DNA of 43,546 bases from an uncultured Methanobrevibacter sp. GTDB lineage: Archaea; Methanobacteriota; Methanobacteria; Methanobacteriales; Methanobacteriaceae. Positions 8,170 through 17,230 of this stretch are shown here, piece by piece; positions within the stretch are counted from its first letter, which is position 1; every line of letters begins with the position of its first letter. Below the pieces are notes generated by a model that worked only from the letters and a program-made list of their open reading frames with translations, ran no database searches and had not been told where the DNA came from. Location of the stretch: contig NZ_CAMHFP010000013.1 in NCBI RefSeq assembly GCF_946184425.1, positions 1-43,546 of the forward strand. The letters are read 5' to 3'. The position numbers and the translations under genes are program-made.

Positions 8170-8661
8170 TCACCAATAACTAATTTCTAAAAGTATTGAA
8201 ACAGGTTTTCCCTCTTCAGTTGACAAATCCCATGAATCAAAAATTGCTTCATATGCTGCTTCAGGATTCCCAGGCTTGAAGAATCTGAAGTTCATTGCCT
8301 CTAGAATTCTAGGGGTTGATTCTCCCATTGGAACTTGTCCGCAAATATTTTCCCCTTCAGTTCCTCTATGGCTCATAATCATAATAAGAGGAAATTCATA
8401 TAATTCCATCAATGATTTTAGTGCATTTATGGAGTTTCCAAGTCCTGAGTTCTGCATTAAAATAGCTGTTCTTTTTCCTCCAAGATATGCTCCAGCACAT
8501 ATTCCAATTCCTTCTTCTTCACGGGTTACGGGAATATGAGTTATCTCATCATCTTCATCAATCATCTTAAGTAATTTTGATAAGTTAGCGCATGGAACAC
8601 TTACTATAAAATCGATTCCAGCATCTTTAAGTCCGTTAAAAATAGCTTCACTACTATCCAT
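8170..8661 (-). CDS. comD: Sulfopyruvate decarboxylase alpha subunit ComD
   Basis: 163 residues covering the pyrimidine-binding half of a split thiamine diphosphate decarboxylase. The activating glutamate region is [18 protein letters not shown] near residues 45-62, followed by the [14 protein letters not shown] segment and MSHRGTEGE. It pairs with ComE to form the active heteromer that makes sulfoacetaldehyde. It is the first gene of the comDE operon and divergent from cofH across 204 bp of AT-rich DNA that must hold both promoters. The next step, conversion of sulfoacetaldehyde to coenzyme M, is where the COG1900/Hdr-like operon 1.5 kb away may act. Confidence 0.95.
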   Translation of the reverse strand: MDSSEAIFNGLKDAGIDFIVSVPCANLSKLLKMIDEDDEITHIPVTREEEGIGICAGAYLGGKRTAILMQNSGLGNSINALKSLMELYEFPLIMIMSHRGTEGENICGQVPMGESTPRILEAMNFRFFKPGNPEAAYEAIFDSWDLSTEEGKPVSILLEISYW

Positions 8662-8865
8662 ACTATCACTTTTTTTCTAATATTATTACAGTTATATAAT
8701 TCATTACTTAAATAGCTATTTTATTTGATATTCTCATTGATTTTCATTATTTTGAAATTATTGTTAATTATAATTCATGTTTTTAATTTAAAGTAATGTA
8801 CATTTTCATACATATAATTTAATTAATAGAAAACTTTTTATTTAATTTAATACTAATATATTTTC

Positions 8866-10008
8866 ATGTTTGATAAACTACCAGTATCTTCTAAAACTGA
8901 AAAGATTTTGACTAAATCTTTAGACGAGCAGATTACAGTCGAGGAAGCAAATCATTTGATGAAAATTCAAGGGTCAGATTTATACCCTTTACTTGCTACA
9001 GCAGACTATTTAAGACAGCAAATCGTGGGGGATAATGTTACTTTCATTAATAACTGTAATATTAACTTCACAAACATATGTACAGTAAGATGCGGTTTTT
9101 GTGCTTTTGGAAAAGATGCAGATGACCCTGAAGCTTATATTTTAAGTGATGAGCAAATATTGAATAAGGCTCAGGGAGCTGTTGAAAAAGGTGCTCATGA
9201 ATTTTGCGTCATGGGCGGCGTACTTCCAGATGCAGACATTGAATATTATGAACATTTACTTCAATTGCTGAAAGGCGAATATCCGAATGTAATGATTCAT
9301 GGTTTTTCACCTACAATGATTAATGATGCATGTTTGGTTTCCGGTCTTGACATTGCAGAAGGTTGTGAAAGATTAAGGGATGCAGGATTGGACACCCTAC
9401 CGGGAACTGCGGCAGAAATTTTAACTGATAGGTCACGTGATTTAATTTGTCCTGAAAAGGTAAGTGTAAACGAGTGGGTGGACATTGTTAAAACTGCTCA
9501 TGAAGTAGGAATCCCAGGTTCAGCTACAATCATGTATGGTCATGTAGAGACATTGGAAGAAAGAGTCGAACATATAGACATTATCCGCAAACTTCAGGAA
9601 GAAACCCATGGATTCACTGAGTTTATTCCTATGACTTTTATGCACGAATATTCTCCGATATTTTTAGAAGGACAAAGCAATCTAGGAGCTACTGGTACTG
9701 AAGACTTAAAATTATATGCTGTTTCCAGATTGATGTTAAGGGATTTGATTCCAAATATCCAAGTGTCCTGGGTGAAAATGGGATTCAGATTTGCTCAGGT
9801 TGCATTGACTGCAGGAACTAATGATTTGGGTGGAACTTTAGGTGGAGATGAGTTATCTGAAGCTTCCGGAGCACCTGACGGAGTTGATGCGTCAATTGAT
9901 ACATTAAGTAATATGGTGAAAAACTTGGGCAGAAATCCGATTGAAAGAAATTCCAAATACACTGAATTTTATCCAATCAAATCCTATAAAGCATTGGCTT
10001 CAAAATAA
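8866..10008 (+). CDS. cofH: FO synthase subunit 2 CofH (radical SAM)
   Basis: The CofH part of 7,8-didemethyl-8-hydroxy-5-deazariboflavin (FO) synthase joins tyrosine to 5-amino-6-ribitylaminouracil in coenzyme F420 synthesis. 380 residues. The radical SAM cluster motif is CTVRCGFC (Cys72, Cys76, Cys79) within NINFTNICTVRCGFCAF, the form typical of CofH/MqnC-type enzymes. Downstream family segments are EFCVMGGVLPD, IHGFSPTMI, LPGTAAEIL, TIMYGHVET and TEFIPMTFMH. The partner cofG is not in the window. A thymidylate kinase-like gene starts 16 bp downstream and may be co-transcribed. No ribosome binding site is evident, so the mRNA may be leaderless. Confidence 0.93.
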   Translation: MFDKLPVSSKTEKILTKSLDEQITVEEANHLMKIQGSDLYPLLATADYLRQQIVGDNVTFINNCNINFTNICTVRCGFCAFGKDADDPEAYILSDEQILNKAQGAVEKGAHEFCVMGGVLPDADIEYYEHLLQLLKGEYPNVMIHGFSPTMINDACLVSGLDIAEGCERLRDAGLDTLPGTAAEILTDRSRDLICPEKVSVNEWVDIVKTAHEVGIPGSATIMYGHVETLEERVEHIDIIRKLQEETHGFTEFIPMTFMHEYSPIFLEGQSNLGATGTEDLKLYAVSRLMLRDLIPNIQVSWVKMGFRFAQVALTAGTNDLGGTLGGDELSEASGAPDGVDASIDTLSNMVKNLGRNPIERNSKYTEFYPIKSYKALASK

Positions 10009-10024
10009 TTAATTAAGGGGTATT

Positions 10025-10603
10025 ATGAATAAATTTATTGTCATAGATGGTTTGGATGGATCAGGGAAAGACACTCAGGTTAACTTGCTTGCTGAAATGT
10101 ATAAAAAGCAGGGAAGGGAAGTAATAGTCAGATCTCATCCATGCAGTGACAATAAGTATGGCAGAAAATCTAAGGCGGCACTTTTAAAAACTGGTAAGTT
10201 AAATCATATCAAGGCCACTCTTTATTTTGGAATGGATGCTATCAGGTCTGTTCAGATGTACTGCCACAGCAATGATACTGATGTGGTAATATTTTCAAGA
10301 TATATCCTGGCTGTAATGTATCTTCCGGATGTTATCAACACTATAGTTTATAAAATTGTGGCATTTATTCTGCCGACATCCAATTGCATGTTTTTTTTAG
10401 ATGTAAGTCCTGAAGAATCTTTAAGAAGAATCGGAGGGCGTGACGAGGAGACAGAAATGTTTGAAAACATCGAATCTCTACGTGAAAATCGCTTGAAATC
10501 TCAGAAATTCACATATAACTGGAATGTGGTTGATGGAAATAATTCTCCTGATGTCATTTCACAGGAAATTATTTCAAAGTGTCTGGAAACAGACAGATTA
10601 TAA
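10025..10603 (+). CDS. Thymidylate kinase-like P-loop kinase
   Basis: 192 residues in the thymidylate kinase fold. The P-loop is GLDGSGKDTQ at 9-18 (Asp where most family members have Ser after Gly-Lys). A nucleotide-binding segment with FSRY near residue 91 and a basic LID-like part (SLRRIGGRDEETEMFE) follow. dTMP kinases phosphorylate dTMP to dTDP. The expected DR(Y/F) motif is replaced by SRY, and the protein is more divergent than a typical archaeal Tmk, so the exact nucleotide is uncertain. An AAGGGGTATT ribosome binding site precedes the ATG, 16 bp after cofH. It ends convergently against the small gene downstream of priS, overlapping it by 6 nt. Confidence 0.7.
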   Translation: MNKFIVIDGLDGSGKDTQVNLLAEMYKKQGREVIVRSHPCSDNKYGRKSKAALLKTGKLNHIKATLYFGMDAIRSVQMYCHSNDTDVVIFSRYILAVMYLPDVINTIVYKIVAFILPTSNCMFFLDVSPEESLRRIGGRDEETEMFENIESLRENRLKSQKFTYNWNVVDGNNSPDVISQEIISKCLETDRL

Positions 10604-10855
10604 AACTTCTTTAATTCCATCATTTGTAATAATCATTAGGGAATTAAGATTTTCTAAAACAAGTGAAACTATCGGATGGGTCTGAATGTCCTTGTGCATG
10701 AATATTATTTCTTTGTCCACAATGTCAATCCAATTAACATGGTATACAACAATGCCATTCACAATCAATCCTAAAAACTGTGGAACAAACCTGTTTTCAT
10801 TAATTTCTTCAAAATACTGATTTTTTCTTAATATTTTTCTTAAAACTTCATCCAT
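10598..10855 (-). CDS. Small conserved-looking protein downstream of priS (85 aa)
   Basis: I do not recognise this family. The start is set at the ATG one base after the priS stop (TAAAATG), with AGGTG about 9 nt upstream; the longer upstream frame would overlap priS and lacks this signal. The 85 residues have a basic N-terminus (MDEVLRKILRKNQYFEE), a hydrophobic beta-rich centre (FLGLIVNGIVVYHVNWIDIVDKEIIFMH) and no cysteines, membrane segments or nucleotide motifs. Its tight coupling to priS suggests a role near replication, but that is inference from position only. Confidence 0.6.
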   Translation of the reverse strand: MDEVLRKILRKNQYFEEINENRFVPQFLGLIVNGIVVYHVNWIDIVDKEIIFMHKDIQTHPIVSLVLENLNSLMIITNDGIKEVL

Positions 10856-10856
10856 T

Positions 10857-11834
10857 TTAAACACCTTTTCTTTCATAAACGAATTTCGGAACGGCTTTTG
10901 AGAAAGGATCAAAAGTTTCCCTGTTTTTCACTTCCATGCATTTCATGCTTACCTTTGAGTGAAGTGAAGATGGAAGTCTTAAAATTCTTTTCAAATCAAT
11001 GGATACTTTTGCATCAATAGTGGCCAGATTAACACGGGCCATAGCTTCAACAAGGTTTTTATACCTTCTAGGACCTATGTCCCTTTTGAAAAATCCCCAA
11101 TTGTCATTTTCAAGGTGATGTCTTGATGCGATAATGTCCTTCATAAGCTTTGGATTGATACCGTCCAGCTTTTCATTTCCGACCAAATGCTGGATATTGA
11201 ATTTAACTTTATCTGTGAATATTTTGGAATATCCTACGGGAATCGAGAAATGCTCAAAATTAAAACTCTGATTGGATACTTCAGGATTTATGAATTGTGA
11301 TTTGGGAACTTCTGCACCAGCTACATATTTGAGTACTTCAGAGCGGAGCTCGCTTCCTGCAGTCATCATTTCATCATCAAGAATTCTTATGTGATATCCT
11401 CTTCCTGAATATATAAGATGTATGTTTTTGAGACCTAAATCAGATTCCAATGTGTCAATTAGGGTATTGACGATTTCTAAAGCTTCACCTAAACATATTT
11501 CACATACTCCATCGCATTGGCATGACCTGATTGGAATATCCTTTGCATCAACATCAAAAATATATTCAGCCTTTAACCAATCTTCTCTTCTTCGAGGATT
11601 GTTGTAGAATGCTACTGAGATATATGCTGCAAAAGGTGCCTTATATCTTAGGAATTTTCTCAAAGATTCTTTTCCTCTAAAGACCTTATATCTGTCATTA
11701 GGTCCGCTTCCGTTATGGTCAAAACCGAACTCCCTTTTCTTTAAGTCAGTAGCTATGAAGTCCGGCAGGTCATTTTCAGACCATTCCTCACGATAGTATT
11801 GTCTGCGCTCTTTTAATGTAGCTTTAGAAAACAT
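10857..11834 (-). CDS. priS: DNA primase small (catalytic) subunit PriS
   Basis: Catalytic subunit of the archaeal/eukaryotic-type primase that makes primers for replication. 325 residues. The metal-binding aspartates are in YIFDVDAKD (Asp94, Asp96). A zinc site CQCDGVCEIC spans 105-114, and the nucleotide-binding SGRGYH is at 143-148. The N-terminus has the usual REFGFDHNGSGPNDRY. The partner priL is 4 kb away and not in the same operon. The small 85-residue gene follows immediately. Confidence 0.95.
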   Translation of the reverse strand: MFSKATLKERRQYYREEWSENDLPDFIATDLKKREFGFDHNGSGPNDRYKVFRGKESLRKFLRYKAPFAAYISVAFYNNPRRREDWLKAEYIFDVDAKDIPIRSCQCDGVCEICLGEALEIVNTLIDTLESDLGLKNIHLIYSGRGYHIRILDDEMMTAGSELRSEVLKYVAGAEVPKSQFINPEVSNQSFNFEHFSIPVGYSKIFTDKVKFNIQHLVGNEKLDGINPKLMKDIIASRHHLENDNWGFFKRDIGPRRYKNLVEAMARVNLATIDAKVSIDLKRILRLPSSLHSKVSMKCMEVKNRETFDPFSKAVPKFVYERKGV

Positions 11835-11943
11835 GATTAATAGTTACTTTTTTTAAGTATATATTATTTCTTAATGTGTGCTTTTGCACAAAAATGCCGA
11901 TATTTTGCAAAGGATTATTAACTTTTCTTTTAAACATTAAATC

Positions 11944-12504
11944 ATGGAGTATGAAAATATTTTGGATTGCAGGAACAATAAGGAATTCCGAAATTGGCTT
12001 TCTTCCAATCATATGAAACAAAAGGAATGCTGGATACATTGCAAGCGGGGAAAAATGAAGGATGATGATGTGTTTTACTATATTGATGCGGTCTATACTG
12101 CACTGTCCTTCGGGTGGATTGATTCAACATATGGTATTAAGGACGGTGTCAGGCTTCAGAGATTCACTCCCCGAAGGAAAAATAGTTATTGGTCTGAATT
12201 AAACAAGGAGAGATGTCGATGGCTAATTAAAAATAATTTGATGACAAAAGAAGGTTTCAAGCAACTCCCTGATTTGGAGGAAGAATTTAAGATTGATGAT
12301 GATATTATTGAAATATTAAAGAAAGATTCTGAAATTTGGAAAAACTTCAGTGATTTTCCTGATTTGTATAAAAGAATTAGGATAGGCAATATTCAAAGAC
12401 ACAGAAAGAATAAAGATAATTTCAAAAGAATGATGTCTAATTTTTTAAAGAATACGAAAAATAATAAAATGTATGGCAATTGGACAGATTATGGAAGGTT
12501 ATGA
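11944..12504 (+). CDS. YdeI/OmpD-associated-like protein
   Basis: 186 residues of the YdeI-like type. The family pattern is seen as FRNWLSSNHMKQKECWIHCKRGK near residues 14-36, then YYIDAVYTALSFGWIDSTYGIKDGVRLQRFTPRRKNSYWSELNKER (written here in its key parts: ALSFGWIDS, RFTPRRKNSYWSELNKER). The C-terminal helix carries a QLPDLEEEFKIDDDIIE stretch. Bacterial relatives are linked to stress or cationic peptide resistance; the biochemical activity is not established. It is a single gene, divergent from priS, with no visible ribosome binding site (possibly leaderless). Such genes move readily between bacteria and archaea. Confidence 0.75.
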   Translation: MEYENILDCRNNKEFRNWLSSNHMKQKECWIHCKRGKMKDDDVFYYIDAVYTALSFGWIDSTYGIKDGVRLQRFTPRRKNSYWSELNKERCRWLIKNNLMTKEGFKQLPDLEEEFKIDDDIIEILKKDSEIWKNFSDFPDLYKRIRIGNIQRHRKNKDNFKRMMSNFLKNTKNNKMYGNWTDYGRL

Positions 12505-12566
12505 TGTTTGCGTATTTATAATATGATTGGTGTAATGGGGTATTTTCATAATCTGTTTTTTCTAAA

Positions 12567-12689
12567 CTATTTGTTTTTGCAGCATCCAAAAAAGAAGTTT
12601 TTGATTTTTTTGGATGTAGATTTTTTATCATCTTCGATTTTTTTATTTCTTTCATGCATATGCTTTCTGGCTTCTGCCATATTATCCAT
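12567..12689 (-). CDS. Candidate 40-aa basic microprotein ending in a Cys-Cys motif
   Basis: A short frame reading MDNMAEARKHMHERNKKIED at its start, then a lysine-rich linker and the end FFFGCCKNK. It has an ATG start with AGGATGTGA upstream and a TATA-like AT stretch before that. The composition is strongly charged and amphipathic, unlike the hydrophobic antisense frame, which has the look of a mirror image of a charged coding strand. The terminal FFFGCC could bind metal or be lipid-modified, but nothing in the sequence proves either. It is convergent with the YdeI-like gene. The call rests on ribosome binding site, codon pattern and amino-acid composition only. Confidence 0.4.
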   Translation of the reverse strand: MDNMAEARKHMHERNKKIEDDKKSTSKKIKNFFFGCCKNK

Positions 12690-12867
12690 AATTTCACATC
12701 CTAAAAATTTAGTTACGCCTAAATAAATTTATCACTGTTCCCACTTATAAAGTTTTGTAATATACTGTTTCATCATTGACATTTAGTTAAATTAAAACAT
12801 TTAACTGACTTATGTGGAAGTTATGATAAACTACTATATAAATGGCTTTTCCTATAAGTGAGGTGAT

Positions 12868-13008
12868 ATGATGAATGGTATTGCGGCATTATTTGTTGGT
12901 GCTATTGTGGCTTATTTTGTAAAAGGAATGCTTGGTGACAGTGCATGGAGTACAATAATAAGTTTGGTTATTGGATTTTTGGTAATGGGTTTTGTTGCTT
13001 CATTGTAA
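12868..13008 (+). CDS. Small membrane protein with two transmembrane segments (46 aa)
   Basis: 46 residues beginning MMNGIAALFVGAIVAYFVKG, then MLGDSAWS and a second hydrophobic helix (TIISLVIGFLVMGFVASL). AGGTG lies at 12861-12865. The second of two adjacent ATG codons (12871) gives the better spacing, so the protein may be 45 residues. A TATA box (TATATAAA, about 12834-12841) lies 25-30 bp further upstream. The glycine-rich hairpin topology resembles small GlsB/YeaQ-like or holin-sized proteins, but I cannot assign a family. Confidence 0.6.
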   Translation: MMNGIAALFVGAIVAYFVKGMLGDSAWSTIISLVIGFLVMGFVASL

Positions 13009-13056
13009 ATGCACAACCTATTCAATTTATTAAACAGTATAATAAAATATTTAATC

Positions 13057-13572
13057 ATGGAAGAAATAGTTGAAGTAATAGGAGTGGAGCATTTAAAAAC
13101 AGTCTTGTCAGGATTGACTCCTGAAGATATTGTTAAACCGGCTTTTGATAACTGGATTTCCTGTCAGAGAACAGGTCACACGATACTTAATCTTGAAAAT
13201 GGTAAGGTATACGGGTTGGGTATTGAATTCAACCAATTGCCTTTGGCAGATAATATTTATATTGAACTTTTTACAATTAAGGCCAGTGAAGATCCGATAG
13301 ATGCCAAGGATTTATTCTCCAAACAGGAATATGAGGAATTTCTGGAGTTCAGCAGTGATGATCCTTGTGAATATATTCCAGATATAATAACTGATTTTTG
13401 TGAAAAAAATAATATTAATGAATATGAACGTAAAATTGGGATTTTAGCTTATAATTTTGAGAAAAATGAGCAGTCAAATTATAATATGTGGGAATCAGCT
13501 ATTTTAAATAAGTATTATGATGCAATTCATGAAGACCATAATCCGTTTAAGTTTTCTCAGTCTTCAATGTAA
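13057..13572 (+). CDS. Hypothetical protein (171 aa)
   Basis: No family recognised. The start is set at the ATG of MEEIVEVIGVEH, because the upstream extension overlaps AT-rich promoter-like DNA and reads as non-coding. The protein is acidic and soluble, with alternating beta segments (KVYGLGIEFNQL, NIYIELFTIKA) and acidic helices (LFSKQEYEEFLEFSS, PDIITDFCEKNNINEYERKIG). There is no signal peptide or membrane segment. It could be an immunity-like or YfbM-like single-domain protein, but that is a guess. It ends convergently with the NhaC-type antiporter. Confidence 0.6.
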   Translation: MEEIVEVIGVEHLKTVLSGLTPEDIVKPAFDNWISCQRTGHTILNLENGKVYGLGIEFNQLPLADNIYIELFTIKASEDPIDAKDLFSKQEYEEFLEFSSDDPCEYIPDIITDFCEKNNINEYERKIGILAYNFEKNEQSNYNMWESAILNKYYDAIHEDHNPFKFSQSSM

Positions 13573-13611
13573 AAAAATAAAAAAAGTGAAGAAACTTTAT
13601 GCAGTTTCTTC
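13571..13611 (-). terminator. Terminator of the NhaC-family gene
   Basis: GAAGAAAC at 13588-13595 and GTTTCTTC at 13604-13611 form a perfect 8-bp stem with an 8-nt loop. The run of A residues at 13571-13585 is a T tract on the minus strand, directly after the hairpin. The stem overlaps the last codons and stop of the antiporter gene. Confidence 0.65.
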
Positions 13612-15336
13612 TTCAACATCATCATCGAAATCTACTTTTTCACCAATTACTCTTAATCCGATGTACATCGCTACAACAGCTACAGGGATGCAGATATACC
13701 AAGCAATTCCGAATCCTGCTGGAATGTAACCGAATATTATTGCAATGATTGCTACAAATATGGCATAATAGATTTGTGTTTGCACATGGTCAATATGGTT
13801 ACAGCTGGTACCCATACTTGACAGAATTGTTGTATCTGAAATCGGTGAACAGTGGTCTCCGAAAATAGCTCCGGTCAATACTCCACTTGTTGCTGTGACA
13901 ACGAATCCCATATCCGGTGAAACAGCCCATGCAAGAGGTATTGTTAACGGCATGAGAATACTCATTGTACCGTAAGCTGTACCGGTTGCAAATGAAATCA
14001 ATGCGCCTAGCACGAAAATCAGTGAAGGTAAAATCCATGCAGGTATTGTTCCTTTTAAAACACCAACCAGGTAATCTGCAGTACCGATATCTCCGATTAC
14101 TCCACCTAAAGACCATGCAAGCAATAGAATTACTCCGGTAATAACGATGGTTTTCATTCCTCCGATCCATTCGCTTATGGCCTGTTCGATGGTCATGATT
14201 CTTTCAAGCACTGCCATTACAATAGCAACGATTGATGCAAGTAAAGCAGCCTGGAACAATGCAACAGATGCATCTGAAGCAGATAATGCTTCAAAAACAC
14301 CGTTGAATGATAATGGAGCTGTTTTCATTAAGGTTATAAGTGCTTGGTCTTGTCCGCCTAAAATTGTAGTGTATCCGCTCCAGTAAAATGCAATTAATGC
14401 ACCGATAATTAATGTTCCGATTGGGATGATTGCATTCCAGACAGTTAATTTTATTCCTTCAACAGGTTGAACCTCATCAAAACCAGGTGCCTCGAGAGCC
14501 TGAATAGGTTCTGAGTCTTTTCTTGCACGTGCTTTTTGTTCCGCTTTTTTCATTGGTCCGAATTCATATAATGTAATAGCTGAGATTACAATGAAAATTA
14601 AAATAAAAATGTTATAGAATCTGTATGGAATTGTTTGTAAAAATATTCCAAATCCGCTAACGTTCATTCCGATTGATTTAAAACCAGCAGCAATTAAACT
14701 TATTTCCAATCCAATCCAAGTGGAAATAATTGCGATACCGGCAACAGGTGCAGCAGTTGCATCGACTACAAATGCTAATTTTTCTCTAGATACTTTAAGT
14801 TTGTCCATTACAGGTCTCATGATTGGTCCGACGATTAAGGAGTTTGCATAATCATCAAAGAATACACATAATCCTAAAAACCATGTGATGAGCTGTGCTT
14901 TTCTTGGGGTATTTGCGCGTTTTGCAAGTGCATCTGCAAGAGCTTTTGCACCGCCCATTTTTGTGATTAACTGAATTACACCACCGATAAGCAGACACTG
15001 AAGGATAATTCCCGCATTCCATGGATCAGCCATACAGGCAATTACCTGATTTCCGATTGCTAAAAATGCATTCACTGCACTGCTTATTATGTTCAAGTCA
15101 TTTACACAAAGCATGAATTCTCCAACGAAAACACCAATAAAAAGAGACAATATTGTTTCTTTAGTAATAAATGCCAATGCAATAGCTACAAGTGGAGGAA
15201 GTAATGTTAAAACTCCAAATCTTAATGCATTATCATCACCTGCAGGAGCTTGGGTAATCAATAATGATAATACGAAAAGAGCTATCACAGAAACAGCAGT
15301 TACTATTCCTATTTTCATATTATTGTTCATGTTCAT
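13597..15336 (-). CDS. NhaC-family Na+/H+ (or related solute) antiporter
   Basis: 579 residues, strongly hydrophobic, with roughly a dozen predicted transmembrane segments. The NhaC-family regions include FVGEFMLCVNDLN, LGLCVFFDDYANSLIVGPIMRPVMDK in the first half, and GTAYGTMSILMPLTIPLAW and GAIFGDHCSPISDTTILSSMG in the second. These are the conserved Asp-rich FDDYANSL and GDHCSPISDTT motifs of the family. It likely exchanges Na+ for H+ at the cytoplasmic membrane, important for methanogens living on a sodium gradient; some NhaC relatives carry organic acids or amino acids. A charged cytoplasmic loop (KKAEQKARARKDSE) lies near residue 265. Monocistronic, with a clear terminator. Confidence 0.88.
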   Translation of the reverse strand: MNMNNNMKIGIVTAVSVIALFVLSLLITQAPAGDDNALRFGVLTLLPPLVAIALAFITKETILSLFIGVFVGEFMLCVNDLNIISSAVNAFLAIGNQVIACMADPWNAGIILQCLLIGGVIQLITKMGGAKALADALAKRANTPRKAQLITWFLGLCVFFDDYANSLIVGPIMRPVMDKLKVSREKLAFVVDATAAPVAGIAIISTWIGLEISLIAAGFKSIGMNVSGFGIFLQTIPYRFYNIFILIFIVISAITLYEFGPMKKAEQKARARKDSEPIQALEAPGFDEVQPVEGIKLTVWNAIIPIGTLIIGALIAFYWSGYTTILGGQDQALITLMKTAPLSFNGVFEALSASDASVALFQAALLASIVAIVMAVLERIMTIEQAISEWIGGMKTIVITGVILLLAWSLGGVIGDIGTADYLVGVLKGTIPAWILPSLIFVLGALISFATGTAYGTMSILMPLTIPLAWAVSPDMGFVVTATSGVLTGAIFGDHCSPISDTTILSSMGTSCNHIDHVQTQIYYAIFVAIIAIIFGYIPAGFGIAWYICIPVAVVAMYIGLRVIGEKVDFDDDVEEETA

Positions 15337-15694
15337 AATTCCACCATTTTTTTTATAAAATATTTTATAATGTAATTAAGCACAATTTAATTATAAAATC
15401 TATATGATGTTCAATATTTTTTTTAAAAAATAATCAATTAATTCCTTTTTGAATAAAAAAATGCAATAGGTTGTTATTTTTTGTTTAAAGTTATTAGAAC
15501 CATCTAGATAAATTAAATCATGTAATCTATTTTGTAAATTCTATTATAAATAATATTGTCCTTTAAATTTGACATATAATATTTTCATTCAATTAAATCT
15601 GATTTTAAAAAGTAATATATATTTTATATATGGTTATAAAATGATTAAAGAATTGTATAAAATCATAAAAAATAGGAAAATTGTATTTATTTAT
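15337..15694. other. AT-rich intergenic region
   Basis: 358 bp between the antiporter start and the end of priL. It must hold the antiporter promoter near its left end. A TATA-like run (ATATATTTTATATATGG, about 15616-15632) precedes an ATG at 15641 on the plus strand, but the frame from there runs antisense into priL and is not convincing. I see no RNA gene or repeat. Confidence 0.4.
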
Positions 15695-17026
15695 TCATTC
15701 CTCTTTTGCTTCCCGGTCAATCTGGAATTTTTTACGGCCATAGCAGGACAAAGGGTTGTTGATGCCTTTGCAGGATTTGTCCGGATGGCATAGTTGAGGC
15801 AAGTGTATTTTTATTTTCTCACAGCTCATCGGAGTGTACCATTTTGTCTCTCCCTCATGGTTGATATCGACACTGTCGTGCATTCCGAAACCTAATTTGG
15901 AAATGATGTTAATCTTTTCCTGAGGCTGGTCGTCAAATAAAGGGGGAGTACAGTTGTCTGCCGCATCAAAAATTAATGGTAAAATTTCATTTTCGGTTAT
16001 TGTAAGGTCAGGATCCATATCTGACACTTTGACGGTTTCATCAGAAGCAAAGATTCTCGGATATAACCGTGCATATGAAGCAAATGAAGTCAAAAGAAGT
16101 ACAATTGCATCATTACGTCCTCCGGATGACACTCCCTCTACAGTTGTTTTAATGCATGGAGGAAACGCATCGGGATTTAATTTTCCGGCTTGGACACTGC
16201 CATATATTCCTCCGCTTCCGGCATAATACTGATTGTATTTGCTTGTTTCCTCAGGGATGAATTCCTTAAGGTCTTCTGCAATCTTTACAATTGCCGGATG
16301 TATTTCAACATGTGCGGACATTTTTTTAATTCTATTGATGTATTCTTCGGTTCTTTGCATTATTAACCTTGATAGAATCTGTTCCTTGACGCTGTCTCCA
16401 ATTAGAATATTGTACATTCTGTCAGGACTTCGGTCATGGAATTTGTCGGAAAATCTTTCGAGAAAATCGTCTGCCTGAAGTATGATATCTCCCTCATCAA
16501 TCAATAAATCTGTCAATTTGAGTTTTTTGGAAGCTATAACATCTTTCAGGGAATTCCATTTAATTGCTCCGTCAGTCTTGACTTCATCCAAAACCTCGTC
16601 AATTATTTCCGCTCTTGACATTGGAGGTATTTTGGATAGTCTTTCCTGAATTAGGATTCCCTGTGATTCAATAAAAAGCCTGGTTTCACGTGAACCTGTA
16701 TTGAACTGGATGGCAATGGCCTGACATAATATGTGGAATATAACAACATCCTGCATGAATAATTCTTCGTTGGTTAAGTATTCAAATTCGGCCTGTGTGA
16801 AGTTCTTATTGTTTTTTTTCTCTATTGCCCACTGTATCCGTTTCATTGCATAATCTGCATAGGATTTTGGAATAACGCTGTCATCTGATATTCTCTGATT
16901 TAAGGTATGTGTGCAGATTTCAATCAGTGATTCGTCTTCATCAAAAATCTGATTTAAATCGCCATATTTGCGTATGATTCCTCTTCCTTCATCGGATAAT
17001 GGATTAATAAAAGAAACTTCAGCCAT
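15695..17026 (-). CDS. priL: DNA primase large subunit PriL
   Basis: 443 residues. The regulatory subunit of archaeal primase binds an iron-sulfur cluster in its C-terminal domain and helps start primer synthesis. The C-terminal half has the diagnostic FPPCIKTTVEG (Cys291), then GGRNDAIVLLLTSFASYARL, LGFGMHDSVDINHEGETKWY, and further cysteines at 359, 402, 413, 419 and 428 (HPDKSCKGINNPLSCYG). The N-terminal half is helical with DYAMKRIQWAIEKK. It is a single gene, transcribed toward the antiporter. The assignment is firm from the C-terminal pattern. Confidence 0.92.
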   Translation of the reverse strand: MAEVSFINPLSDEGRGIIRKYGDLNQIFDEDESLIEICTHTLNQRISDDSVIPKSYADYAMKRIQWAIEKKNNKNFTQAEFEYLTNEELFMQDVVIFHILCQAIAIQFNTGSRETRLFIESQGILIQERLSKIPPMSRAEIIDEVLDEVKTDGAIKWNSLKDVIASKKLKLTDLLIDEGDIILQADDFLERFSDKFHDRSPDRMYNILIGDSVKEQILSRLIMQRTEEYINRIKKMSAHVEIHPAIVKIAEDLKEFIPEETSKYNQYYAGSGGIYGSVQAGKLNPDAFPPCIKTTVEGVSSGGRNDAIVLLLTSFASYARLYPRIFASDETVKVSDMDPDLTITENEILPLIFDAADNCTPPLFDDQPQEKINIISKLGFGMHDSVDINHEGETKWYTPMSCEKIKIHLPQLCHPDKSCKGINNPLSCYGRKKFQIDREAKEE

Positions 17027-17230
17027 GATTTTAACTTTTTATTTCATGTTTTAAATAGATATCTCATTTTCAAAATCAGGTTTTATTTTTGTTTGTTAAA
17101 TTGTGTGTTAATAAATATCTTTTTTGTTAAATATGGTCATTGTCATGCCAATTCCAACATGAATCTGATTAAAATGAATCAAAAATTACATAATCCGATT
17201 CATCATTGCTGATTAGAGATATCGTAAAGA

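Noticed and set aside
12508-12726. A 72-residue hydrophobic plus-strand frame
   Set aside because: No ribosome binding site, and its hydrophobic composition is what the opposite strand of a Lys/Glu-rich coding sequence produces. The minus-strand 40-residue frame is the better call.
13799-14170. A 123-residue minus-strand frame inside the antiporter gene
   Set aside because: It is an alternate frame of the NhaC-family gene, with composition (many Arg, Cys, Tyr) typical of a shifted frame.
15569-15793. A plus-strand frame with a TATA-like run before its ATG at 15641
   Set aside because: It runs antisense into the 3' end of priL and its sequence beyond the first 25 residues has no protein-like features.
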